From Clostridiales bacterium (GTDB lineage Bacteria > Bacillota > Clostridia > Oscillospirales > Acutalibacteraceae): a stretch of 37,719 nt of DNA. The stretch lies in contig JAAYSC010000037.1 of the NCBI GenBank assembly GCA_012524025.1, forward strand, positions 1 to 37,719. The letters are read 5' to 3'. Below, in pieces: positions 1 through 7,603 of this stretch (position 1 is its first letter; each line of letters opens with the position of its first letter). The position numbers and the translations under genes are program-made. The notes under the pieces are model-generated. The model was not told the origin of the DNA. It saw only the letters and a list, made by a program, of their open reading frames with translations, and ran no database searches.

Positions 1-10
1 ACAACTGAAA

Positions 11-19
11 TGGTATAAT
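11..19 (+). promoter_or_regulatory. Extended -10 promoter element for the first lipoprotein
   Basis: The sequence TGGTATAAT matches the extended -10 consensus TGnTATAAT exactly. Its -35 region lies off the left end of the window. Transcription would start near base 26, giving a leader of roughly 125 bases before the first lipoprotein gene. Confidence 0.5.
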
Positions 20-27
20 TTCTGCAT

Positions 28-101
28 GAAGACTCGACTCCTTTTTTGGGAGGTATTTGTTTTGACGTAGAACATTGTACCACCAAAGGTTTCGGGTCTT
101 C
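28..101 (+). other. Possible structured mRNA leader (long-range hairpin)
   Basis: GAAGACTCG at 28-36 can pair with CGGGTCTTC at 93-101, giving nine pairs including one G-U. The region between contains a smaller CTCC/GGAG hairpin. The outer arm begins almost exactly at the start site predicted from the -10 element. I do not recognise it as a known riboswitch class; it could also be chance pairing. Confidence 0.3.
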
Positions 102-149
102 AACTTTCATTTAAGTTTACAGTACGCATAATTTATAGAGGTGTAACTT

Positions 150-812
150 ATGAAAAAACTTTGTAAGTTCATATTCCTTCTAACTTTAGCTGCTAACCTC
201 ATTTTCTTGTTTACCCTTACAGGATGCAGCAATAAAGACCCGGAGTCTTCTGAGCCAAGCAAGGACTTTCTTCTAACATCTACGACCTCACCCGAAGATA
301 TGACAGAGGGCAGAGAAATACCCGAAATCTCTGACTCCTTTTCAAGGGATTCTGAGCCAACGACTGTCAGGGCAATAGCAGATATCTTTCCCAAGCCTAA
401 AAAAGCTGAAAAAGAAACCTACAAGCAAACGGTTGAGAGTACGACTAAAACAGTTACAACTACAACGCAGGCTGCTCCACAAGTGGTAGACTATTGGGAT
501 TCCACCTTTGATATATATTCACTGCTTGATGACGGCACTGTTTTGCGTGGGGAAACACCGATTAAAAACGATGCTAGCTACGCCTTAAACACTTCCTTTC
601 GCACAATCCTTTTCTGGTTAGAAGACAACGAGGGGGATCTTTCCGAAAGTGTTCTAGACGAAGCGATGGTTTATCTTATAGACTCAGCAGCCATATCGAT
701 TTTCGACGGAAAGCTTAAAAGGGAAGAGGCACACATATATGTTGATAATGCGCGGGTAGCTTTTGTTGAGAAGCTTAAGGAATTGGGCTATTCCAACGAT
801 CTAACATTCTAA
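150..812 (+). CDS. Putative lipoprotein, unknown function
   Basis: This 220-residue protein starts at an ATG preceded by GAGGTG. It opens with a short lysine-rich stretch and a hydrophobic segment ending in the lipobox LTGC, so it should be exported and lipid-anchored on the outer face of the membrane. Residues about 27-110 are rich in Ser, Thr, Glu and Lys with a threonine run (TVTTTTQ), typical of a flexible wall-spanning tether. The C-terminal 100 residues look folded (aromatics, regular hydrophobics) but match no family I know. It sits alone between its own promoter and a terminator, just upstream of another lipoprotein gene with the same layout. No function is proposed. Confidence 0.8.
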   Translation: MKKLCKFIFLLTLAANLIFLFTLTGCSNKDPESSEPSKDFLLTSTTSPEDMTEGREIPEISDSFSRDSEPTTVRAIADIFPKPKKAEKETYKQTVESTTKTVTTTTQAAPQVVDYWDSTFDIYSLLDDGTVLRGETPIKNDASYALNTSFRTILFWLEDNEGDLSESVLDEAMVYLIDSAAISIFDGKLKREEAHIYVDNARVAFVEKLKELGYSNDLTF

Positions 813-878
813 GTGTTTGGATTAACACAATGAAGCTGTGTGGACCAACCTTGTTGCTCATTGGATAAAATTGAAAAT

Positions 879-925
879 GACGCCATCAGCCCCTAATATG
901 ATTTTATGTTGATGGCGCCGTTTTT
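879..925 (+). terminator. Rho-independent terminator
   Basis: GACGCCATCA (879-888) pairs with TGATGGCGCC (910-919) with one mismatch, and a run of T follows at 921-925. It lies 67 bases after the first lipoprotein stop codon and ends that single-gene transcript. Confidence 0.75.
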
Positions 926-998
926 CATAAATGGCAATTTTTCCTTTTGCTCCCCTCTTCCTTTTTGGCAAAGAATATAACTTTTTCTCCTCTCCAGC

Positions 999-1026
999 TT
1001 GAAAATTGTTAAAAAAGTATTATAAT
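999..1026 (+). promoter_or_regulatory. Sigma-A-type promoter for the lipoprotein/MBL operon
   Basis: TTGAAA (999-1004), a 16-base spacer, then a perfect TATAAT (1021-1026). The predicted start is near base 1033, leaving a leader of about 46 bases before the ATG at 1079. Confidence 0.7.
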
Positions 1027-1078
1027 CATAGTATCTGTTGGAATGGTTTTTGAAAAAATTTTTTTGAGGAGAGAAAAG

Positions 1079-2992
1079 ATGAAAAGAGTCCTTGTCTTTC
1101 GGGTTATATCCCTATTTCTTGCCATAACAATTATCATATCTCTTACGGGATGTGGTTCACATGTCCCAAACACAGATCCAGACGAAGAAAGCTCTTCTGT
1201 CAGTCAAGAAGAGACTACGTCCTCTGAGGAGTCTCCTTCTGAAATCACGACAGAACCCTCTACAGAAGCAACAGTTCCAACGGAAGAAGTCGGTGAGTAC
1301 GGGCTGACAGAGCTACAACAGAATTCTTTTTCGATGCTATACTACCTCGCCATTACCGCTGAGGAAATCCGTACTTCAAAAGATAACCGTTTGCTCCTTA
1401 ACGATATTTACACCTCTCTGCTCAACGACATCAATCCAAGTTCAATAGATGAAATCACACAAGATCATCTGAGAAATTTGCGTGACATTATTAAGTCCTT
1501 TCTTAATATTTCAGTGAAAAGAGAGCGTTTGCAGTATATCTACAACCAAAACAAAGCTACCACTATCAGAAATGCAGTTCCCGACCCTCTTGCAATTCTG
1601 TCTGTAGCAAGCTCCCTTGACTGGAAAAAACTGGCAATAACTGTTGCCTATACCCTTGTTGATTCTTATAACAATTATAAGAGTACCAATGAAGCTGTGG
1701 ATCAGGAGTTTTTGATCAGTGGCTGGGAACTTGATGACGAAGAGACTGCTGCAGTTTATAAAAATCGTGAAAGAGCCTTCGACTATATGATTGATATTGT
1801 GCGCGAATATGATTTAGACGGTAAACTTACTCTGAATGAAAAATCGATAGAAACTTTTGCGGGCATCCGTTCAATTGAATCGGTACAGGAAAAAATCCAT
1901 CGCTTAGAATCCGAAGAAGAAACTTATAAATTGCTGGGAAATTACTGGCTCGAATTAGCAGATTGCTATTTTCAAAAATCACAGTATGACAAATGCCTTG
2001 ATTGTATAGGTAAGTATAATGAGTTGGCGACAGGCATTTACCGTAAGGACTACAACTATGTCCAAATTCTACCCAAAGCCATTGTCGCTGCACAAGAAAC
2101 CTATAGTGGTAGCGATTATATTTCAAAAACTAATGCCTTTGCAGACGCTATTATCAAAAATACTGCCACGGATGAGTGGTCTGTCCGCTATTTTGCGGCA
2201 CAAGTTTATCTTGACCTTTATGCAAAAACAGATAAGCGTGAGTATTTGGAGACTGCCTACAGCATCGCTTCTGATAATGTGACAATCCTGTTAAAAGAAC
2301 AGAGATCTTTAAATGCTACATATCTGTCAGAATTAAAAGAAATAACAGTGGACGAACCGGATTACCGGTTTATGACTAAGAAAGAAAAGAAAGAAGAGGA
2401 AAAGAAATATAAGGACGAGAAAAAACGTCTAAAATCCTATAACAAGGCTTTAAAGAAAGCTAGAAAATCGGAGCTTCCTCCTCTGTATGAGCCCCTGGCC
2501 CTGAATTGTGATTTACTGTTTGCCCTCGCTGATGAAATGAATATCAGTGATTTGGAAAAAGTAAATATTGAAGAAATCTTGCAAATAGATACAAATGGTG
2601 TATTCATGTCAGAGCCAATTAATAACCGGTATTCCTTCTCCACATCAGACGATAAGTACAGCGTTGACTTTAAAAAGAATAAAGTCATAATCCCGGCAAT
2701 TTTGCTAACAACTGAGTCTGAAATTATAATCGAGGTTACAGAAGACGGGAAAGTCACAACATTTGATGATTGCATTGTAACTAAAGTTGAGCGAGAGGAC
2801 GACTCAATCGAATCTTTCTATGCCACTGTTACCAGTAAAAAAATGAAAAAGAATGGATGGTCTGAAAACTCCAAGGTGACGATTAAAATTACCAATGGCG
2901 ACGATAGCGATGTACTTACCTCCCGTTTCAAGGTAGCAAAGTATAGGAACAACTGGATCTTTCCAGACAAGGTGGAGTTTGAAGAAGAATGA
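1079..2992 (+). CDS. Large putative lipoprotein with TPR-like centre, unknown function
   Basis: The start at 1079 is chosen over an in-frame ATG at 1043 because GAGGAGAG sits directly before it and the protein then opens with a clean signal (MKRVLVFRV...) ending in the lipobox LTGC. The result is 637 residues. After the lipid anchor comes an S/E/T-rich linker (about 28-75), then a helical body in which the stretch around NYWLELADCYFQKSQYDKCL resembles a TPR helix pair. A highly charged K/E segment near residues 435-470 looks like a helix or coiled coil, and a C-terminal beta-rich domain of about 140 residues follows. It overlaps the next gene by four bases (ATGA), so the two are translationally coupled. 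Family not recognised; possibly a scaffold or sensor on the outer membrane face. Confidence 0.8.
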   Translation: MKRVLVFRVISLFLAITIIISLTGCGSHVPNTDPDEESSSVSQEETTSSEESPSEITTEPSTEATVPTEEVGEYGLTELQQNSFSMLYYLAITAEEIRTSKDNRLLLNDIYTSLLNDINPSSIDEITQDHLRNLRDIIKSFLNISVKRERLQYIYNQNKATTIRNAVPDPLAILSVASSLDWKKLAITVAYTLVDSYNNYKSTNEAVDQEFLISGWELDDEETAAVYKNRERAFDYMIDIVREYDLDGKLTLNEKSIETFAGIRSIESVQEKIHRLESEEETYKLLGNYWLELADCYFQKSQYDKCLDCIGKYNELATGIYRKDYNYVQILPKAIVAAQETYSGSDYISKTNAFADAIIKNTATDEWSVRYFAAQVYLDLYAKTDKREYLETAYSIASDNVTILLKEQRSLNATYLSELKEITVDEPDYRFMTKKEKKEEEKKYKDEKKRLKSYNKALKKARKSELPPLYEPLALNCDLLFALADEMNISDLEKVNIEEILQIDTNGVFMSEPINNRYSFSTSDDKYSVDFKKNKVIIPAILLTTESEIIIEVTEDGKVTTFDDCIVTKVEREDDSIESFYATVTSKKMKKNGWSENSKVTIKITNGDDSDVLTSRFKVAKYRNNWIFPDKVEFEEE

Positions 2993-3876
2993 AAAAAAGA
3001 ATATTAGCCTTTATTCTTCTGGCATCAACGCTTCTTTGCCTTTGCTCTTGTTCCAATATAAACTCCAATTCAAAATTTAGTATCCATTTTATCGATGTTG
3101 GGCAGGGTGATTCCGCATTAGTGGAGTGTGATGGTCGCTATATGTTAATTGATGGCGGCAACGAGGCTGCCGGTGAAAAAGTTTGCAATGTGCTTAAGGA
3201 AAAAGAAATTCGAAAGCTGGATATACTGGCCATTTCCCATCTTCATGAGGATCATTATGGCGGACTGAGGAATGCGTTGACCTATGCGTCCTCTATTAAG
3301 TTGACGATAAGTAACTCTAAATATAGCGACAATAAAAGCTTTCTGAAGTTTGAACGTGAACTCAGACGCAATGGTTCTAAGATTACTGTCCCGCCGCTCG
3401 GCAAAAAATATAAGCTGGGAAGTGCTATGGTTGAGGTAGTTGATGTATCCGCTGAGAAAAATAACGACTCCTTAGTGCTTCTCATAACTTATGGTAGCAC
3501 AAGATTTCTGTTCACAGGTGACATAGAGCGACAAGGACAACTGAGAGTCGTTAATGCTCTTAAAAAAAATGATCAAGATTTTACTCATAGTCTTATAAAG
3601 ATGCCGCATCATGGTGCTTATAACGACAAACACGGGTTTAATAATAACGCCTTGCAGCCGTTGTTTTGGAAATATTATCCTGACTATATCGTGATATCTG
3701 TCGGAAAAGGGAATCAATATGACCACCCCCATCAAGATGCTTTAGACATAGTTAAAAATCTGATTGTCGATTCTAGAGAGCTGAAGTGGGATAATCATGT
3801 TTTTCGGACAGACCTTAATGGTGATATCACCGTAAAATCAAACGGAAAAGAGCTAACTGTTAAGACTTCCAAGTAA
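2989..3876 (+). CDS. Lipid-anchored metallo-beta-lactamase-fold hydrolase (ComEC/Rec2-like)
   Basis: A 295-residue protein whose N-terminus is a lipoprotein signal with Cys21 as the likely lipidated residue. The mature part opens with FIDVGQGDSALV, the hallmark of the ComEC/Rec2 C-terminal MBL subfamily. The metal-binding motif HLHEDH (His84, His86, Asp88, His89) is followed by FTGD and MPHHGA, so the expected metal ligands look intact. Free-standing members of this subfamily are predicted phosphoesterases; the ComEC version is implicated in handling DNA during uptake. Here the enzyme would act outside the cell. It has no ComEC channel domain. It is coupled to the large lipoprotein upstream and followed 27 bases later by a small membrane protein. 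The substrate is unknown. Confidence 0.88.
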   Translation: MKKRILAFILLASTLLCLCSCSNINSNSKFSIHFIDVGQGDSALVECDGRYMLIDGGNEAAGEKVCNVLKEKEIRKLDILAISHLHEDHYGGLRNALTYASSIKLTISNSKYSDNKSFLKFERELRRNGSKITVPPLGKKYKLGSAMVEVVDVSAEKNNDSLVLLITYGSTRFLFTGDIERQGQLRVVNALKKNDQDFTHSLIKMPHHGAYNDKHGFNNNALQPLFWKYYPDYIVISVGKGNQYDHPHQDALDIVKNLIVDSRELKWDNHVFRTDLNGDITVKSNGKELTVKTSK

Positions 3877-3903
3877 AATGACAGGAAGTTAATAAGGAGA
3901 GCT

Positions 3904-4119
3904 ATGTTCAAATTTATTATTGCCCTAGCATTAATAACCTTTTTCTTCTGGTTGGGCTATCGCCTAACCGGCGCCCTTCTGTCTGCGACAATCTGGCTCT
4001 TTATTAAGCTACCGGCTGCAATTTTTCTCTTCTGTCTAGGGCTGGCTTTTTGCGCAACTATATTGCTGATTCCTCTGGGAATTAAATGCTTTCAACTTTC
4101 GGTTAGGATTGTTTTTTAA
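3904..4119 (+). CDS. Small membrane protein, unknown function
   Basis: This 71-residue protein has a good ribosome site (AAGGAG, six bases before ATG). Two long hydrophobic stretches, roughly residues 3-28 and 31-62, make it almost entirely membrane-embedded with short polar ends. A few charged residues (Lys35, Lys59 region, Arg) are the only polar contacts. It is the last gene before a strong terminator and so probably belongs to the lipoprotein/MBL operon. It could help localise the two lipoproteins, but nothing in the sequence proves that. Confidence 0.6.
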   Translation: MFKFIIALALITFFFWLGYRLTGALLSATIWLFIKLPAAIFLFCLGLAFCATILLIPLGIKCFQLSVRIVF

Positions 4120-4164
4120 AAAATCTATATAACCAACTCATTCTAAGCTTCCCTTTTGAAATAC

Positions 4165-4206
4165 AAAAAGAGCCTCTTGATTTACAGGTCACAAGAGGCT
4201 CTTTTC
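4165..4206. terminator. Bidirectional terminator between convergent operons
   Basis: AAAAGAGCCTCTTG pairs with CAAGAGGCTCTTTT. A-rich sequence on the left and T-rich sequence on the right let it work in both directions. It separates the plus-strand lipoprotein operon from the minus-strand GTPase operon. Confidence 0.85.
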
Positions 4207-4238
4207 TGTTTACTCGACACTATATAAGGAGTTTTGTT

Positions 4239-5402
4239 TTATTCTGAAACTTCTTTATCTTTTTCTCTCTTAACTTTTAATTCCTTCACGAACATCGCTT
4301 TCATTGATTTCTTGCCTTTTTTTGTGCTTAAATCAGAAACCTTCAGTTCCCCCTCATAAACTTTTTCCATGATTTTAATATATGTTTCTCCTAAAGCAAT
4401 TGTGAGAGCCGATGCCGTAGAGGCTGAAATTATACCACCAACCACACTACCGACTCCCGGTACAAACTTTATTAAGTTTGACGCTATCGTTCTACCCAAA
4501 ACGGTAGCTCCCGCTGTCCCAATTGTCGATGAAAGTATGGCGCTAAAGGTGCCTTTTTCAACAGGGAATCCAAACACTGCTGTAATCCCGGCTAACATAG
4601 ATATTTGCTCCGGTACCAGCAAAGCCGCATCTGAAAAAGGTATTGGCGCGGCACCTGTTGCTGCTGCCGTCAAAGCTGTCGCAGCAACAACTGCGTGAGC
4701 TCTTTTCTTTTTTAGTTCCAAGTTTGCTTTTTGAACAGCTACAAATGTCTTTTTAACTGCCTCCGGAACCGCATTGTTCATAACCTCAGATAGCACATCC
4801 AACCCATATGCTTTAGCTACATATTCTTCATCGATATCGTAATCTTCGGCTAGAACCGGCACAATTTTTGCAATTGGCAGATTTTCCTTTTCAATTTCAC
4901 TCATCATTTTCTCTGCATCAACCTTAGAGTATGACTTGGTAAGAACAATTATAACAGGCACCTCTCCCTCAACCGTTCTATCAAAAAGCTCTTTAAGAAA
5001 TTTTATCTCGGCTTCTTCAAATCGATGAGAAGGTGTGCTTATACAGTACCAGATACAATGTATCGCTTGCTCGATATCTCCACTTTTAACACCCTTGCTT
5101 ACTTCGGCTTTGATTCCATCTAAAAGTGATGCCAAATCTTTTTCTCCACCCAGTTCAATACCGGGAGTATCATAGATTGCAAGTGGGAAGTCCGGTTTTG
5201 TGATTTTCTTTATTTCTTTGGTAACCGGCTTTCCTATTCCGGTGTCAGCCATTCTCTCATTAAACATATTGTTTATGAGGGTGCTTTTTCCCACGCCCGT
5301 TTTCCCAAGAACCATTACATTAAGTGTATCCATTTCTTTGAATTCCTTTTGGATTCTGTCCATGATTTTCTCGACAACTTTATTGAGGTCAAAATTATCC
5401 AT
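4239..5402 (-). CDS. Dynamin/Era-like GTPase with C-terminal DUF697 membrane domain
   Basis: A 387-residue protein. The G domain has a P-loop GKTGVGKS (residues 33-40) and DTPG (78-81). The G4 position reads TKSY (155-158) in place of NKxD, so the usual guanine-specifying Asp is missing. Residues about 230-340 are Ala/Gly-rich hydrophobic helices with the segment PIPFSDAALLVPEQ, characteristic of the DUF697 domain that associates with membranes. The tail is strongly basic then acidic. Its start has a G-rich ribosome site overlapping the end of the small upstream gene, so the pair is cotranscribed. Proteins of this type are poorly characterised; membrane-linked GTPase is as far as the sequence goes. 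Confidence 0.87.
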   Translation of the reverse strand: MDNFDLNKVVEKIMDRIQKEFKEMDTLNVMVLGKTGVGKSTLINNMFNERMADTGIGKPVTKEIKKITKPDFPLAIYDTPGIELGGEKDLASLLDGIKAEVSKGVKSGDIEQAIHCIWYCISTPSHRFEEAEIKFLKELFDRTVEGEVPVIIVLTKSYSKVDAEKMMSEIEKENLPIAKIVPVLAEDYDIDEEYVAKAYGLDVLSEVMNNAVPEAVKKTFVAVQKANLELKKKRAHAVVAATALTAAATGAAPIPFSDAALLVPEQISMLAGITAVFGFPVEKGTFSAILSSTIGTAGATVLGRTIASNLIKFVPGVGSVVGGIISASTASALTIALGETYIKIMEKVYEGELKVSDLSTKKGKKSMKAMFVKELKVKREKDKEVSE

Positions 5403-5405
5403 CTT

Positions 5406-5615
5406 TTAGTCCCCCAACTCTTTTTTCTTTTTTACAATTTCCGGTCCCCAGTTATCCTCGCTCGGACCCGTTGGCAGGCTACTCTTTTGATAGATAATGT
5501 CAGAAACCAAATCAATTATCTTGGGCATAAGCAAAATTGCACCTGTAAAAAACACCAAGCTTCCAACAACAGGGAGGATCTTGGTTTTCTTTCTTGTTTT
5601 TTGTTCTTTTTTCAT
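5406..5615 (-). CDS. Small single-helix membrane protein, partner of the GTPase gene
   Basis: A 69-residue protein if the ATG at 5615 is used, which is preceded by AGGGTG at good spacing; a longer GTG-initiated reading (5684) has no clear ribosome site. It has a very basic N-terminus (MKKEQKTRKKTK), one hydrophobic helix (about residues 14-38), and a polar tail ending in a Lys run. The inside-positive rule places the N-terminus in the cytoplasm. Only three bases separate it from the GTPase gene. It may anchor or modulate the GTPase (inference). No family recognised. Confidence 0.6.
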   Translation of the reverse strand: MKKEQKTRKKTKILPVVGSLVFFTGAILLMPKIIDLVSDIIYQKSSLPTGPSEDNWGPEIVKKKKELGD

Positions 5616-5727
5616 TTTATCACCCTTAACCCTTAGTATTATTAGAGCTAATGCCGCCCTCAATATAATCTCTGTAATTTTCACGAACTTATTTTACTTC
5701 CAAAACTCACTATGCCGATTTTGTCAG

Positions 5728-5768
5728 TAAATTTTAAAGGAGCGTCTTAGACGCTCCTTTAAAATTTA
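5728..5768. terminator. Near-perfect 19-bp stem terminator after fucI
   Basis: Bases 5728-5746 pair perfectly with 5750-5768 around a three-base loop. The GC-rich core (GGAGCGTC) is flanked by A/T runs on both sides, so it terminates in either direction. It lies directly after the fucI stop codon (minus strand) and ahead of the GTPase pair. Confidence 0.88.
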
Positions 5769-5775
5769 ACTTCTC

Positions 5776-7578
5776 TTACTTATACATAGGTCCGTAGCTT
5801 TCGCAAGCTCTGTAATCGGCTCCTTCAAGCTCGCCTGTTCCAAAGGCCGACCATACATGGGGTCTGTAAATATCTTCATCTGCCACATTGTGCATGGCAA
5901 CGGGGATGCGCAGCATGCTGGCCAGGGTGATAAGGTCCTTACCGATATGGCCGTAGCTGATTGAGCCGTGGTTGGCACCCCAGTTGGCCATAACGGAATA
6001 AACATCCTTGAAGGCTACCTTGTCGTTGGTGTTGGGTACAAACCAGGTTGTGGGCCAGGTCGGGTCTGTGCGCTCATCAAGCTTATTGTGGACTTCATCG
6101 GGCAGGGTTATGGTATAACCTTCCGCTATCTGTAAGACGGGGCCGATGCCTTCAATGATATTGACGCGAATCATGGTCATTGGCATTTCCGCCCTGGTTT
6201 TAAACTGGGAGGAGAAACCGCCGCCCCTGAAATAGCCTTTGCTGGCCGGGCACCATTCGGTGACGGAAAGCATGGCTTCAATATCATCGTCATTGACTTC
6301 CCACCATTTTTTTATAACGGAGTTTCCGTCCTCATCTTTTGACATGCCGGTGGCATCAAGGGCCGCCGCGCCGGAGTTAATAAGATGGATAAAGCCGCCT
6401 GCTGCTTTGCCTGTCAGCTTCTCGCCGGTTACCCTTTCAACCGCTTCCGGACTCCAGTAGGTACGGACATCGGCAAAGAGACTGGCGGTGCCGGTCAAAA
6501 GCTTGCCCATCAGCATGGAAAGACCGTTGAGACCGTCATTTTCGGTTGCGAAAACAAGGGGCTCTTTTTTACCGTTCCAGTCAAAGGATGAATTGAGTAT
6601 GGCCTCTGTAAAGTCACCGTTGGGCATGAAGTCGGTCCACTGCCTTTGGCCTTGGAAGCCGCCCAGTATTGCATTACGGCCCAGGGCTTCTTCGTGCCAA
6701 CCGTCTTTGGGGCCGGTATATTTGGCTTCATCGCCTTGGGGAATAACTTCTTTAAGTTTTTCATTGCCAAGAAGAATATCACGGCAAATCAAGGTCATCT
6801 TAACAACATATTCCCACTCCCAGTCCTTGCGTTCGCGCGAAGAGGGCTCTTCGTTTAAATCCTTGCCTTCCTTACAGTTGGCCTTGGCCCAAGCCAGGGC
6901 TTTTTCATATTCTTCATGGTCATAAATGCCTAAATTTACACGGCGGATAACCTCAGTCATATCCACCCACTCGGCTCTGATGCCAAAGTAGTCTTGCATA
7001 ACCGCAGCATCGCAGACTGAGCCTGCTATACCCATGCAAACAGAACCGATATTGACATAAGACTTACCCTTGATTTGGCCGACTGCGGCTGCGCAACGGG
7101 CAAATCGTAAAATCTTTTCTTCCACATCTGCCGGTATGGAATGATCTTCCAAGTCCTGCACATCTTTACCGTAAATGGAAAAGGCAGGCAGGCCTTTTTG
7201 AGCGTGGGCTGCCATAACAGCCGCCAAGTAAACCGCTCCGGGCCTTTGTGTGCCGTTGAAACCCCAGACCGCCTTGACTGTCAATGGGTCCATATCCATG
7301 GTTTCGCTGCCGTAGCACCAGCAGGGTGTAACGGAAAGGGTGGCACAGACATTTTGTGTTGAAAAGAAGTCCGCACATTTAGCGGCTTCCGCGCTGCCAC
7401 CGATGGTGCAGGGCGAAATCACACATTCAAAGGGGGAGCCGTCCGAATAAAAAACATTGGCCTCAATAAGCTCTTTGGCTGCTTTAGCCATGGCCATGGT
7501 TTTTTCTTCAAGTCCTTCACGCACGCCACCCCAGCGTCCGTCAATTATTGGGCGAATACCGATTTTTGCCTTGTTCAT
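5776..7578 (-). CDS. fucI: L-fucose isomerase
   Basis: This 600-residue cytoplasmic enzyme converts L-fucose to L-fuculose (and D-arabinose to D-ribulose). The start at 7578 is chosen because AAGGAGA lies seven bases before it; the longer frame from 7596 lacks a site. The protein carries the family's Mn2+-binding and catalytic set at constant offset from E. coli FucI: Glu346 and Asp370 (24 apart, as Glu337/Asp361 are) and His537 in GANHGS (E. coli His528). Length is close to the usual 590. It is the last gene of a minus-strand operon after the kinase and FucU. Arabinose isomerase is excluded by the length and the ATENDGLNG motif. Confidence 0.96.
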   Translation of the reverse strand: MNKAKIGIRPIIDGRWGGVREGLEEKTMAMAKAAKELIEANVFYSDGSPFECVISPCTIGGSAEAAKCADFFSTQNVCATLSVTPCWCYGSETMDMDPLTVKAVWGFNGTQRPGAVYLAAVMAAHAQKGLPAFSIYGKDVQDLEDHSIPADVEEKILRFARCAAAVGQIKGKSYVNIGSVCMGIAGSVCDAAVMQDYFGIRAEWVDMTEVIRRVNLGIYDHEEYEKALAWAKANCKEGKDLNEEPSSRERKDWEWEYVVKMTLICRDILLGNEKLKEVIPQGDEAKYTGPKDGWHEEALGRNAILGGFQGQRQWTDFMPNGDFTEAILNSSFDWNGKKEPLVFATENDGLNGLSMLMGKLLTGTASLFADVRTYWSPEAVERVTGEKLTGKAAGGFIHLINSGAAALDATGMSKDEDGNSVIKKWWEVNDDDIEAMLSVTEWCPASKGYFRGGGFSSQFKTRAEMPMTMIRVNIIEGIGPVLQIAEGYTITLPDEVHNKLDERTDPTWPTTWFVPNTNDKVAFKDVYSVMANWGANHGSISYGHIGKDLITLASMLRIPVAMHNVADEDIYRPHVWSAFGTGELEGADYRACESYGPMYK

Positions 7579-7603
7579 CTCAATTCTCCTTTTCACTTAT
7601 GTT

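Noticed and set aside
1043-1078. Upstream ATG as start of the large lipoprotein
   Set aside because: The ribosome site GAGGAGAG lies between it and the ATG at 1079, and the signal peptide is typical only from 1079.
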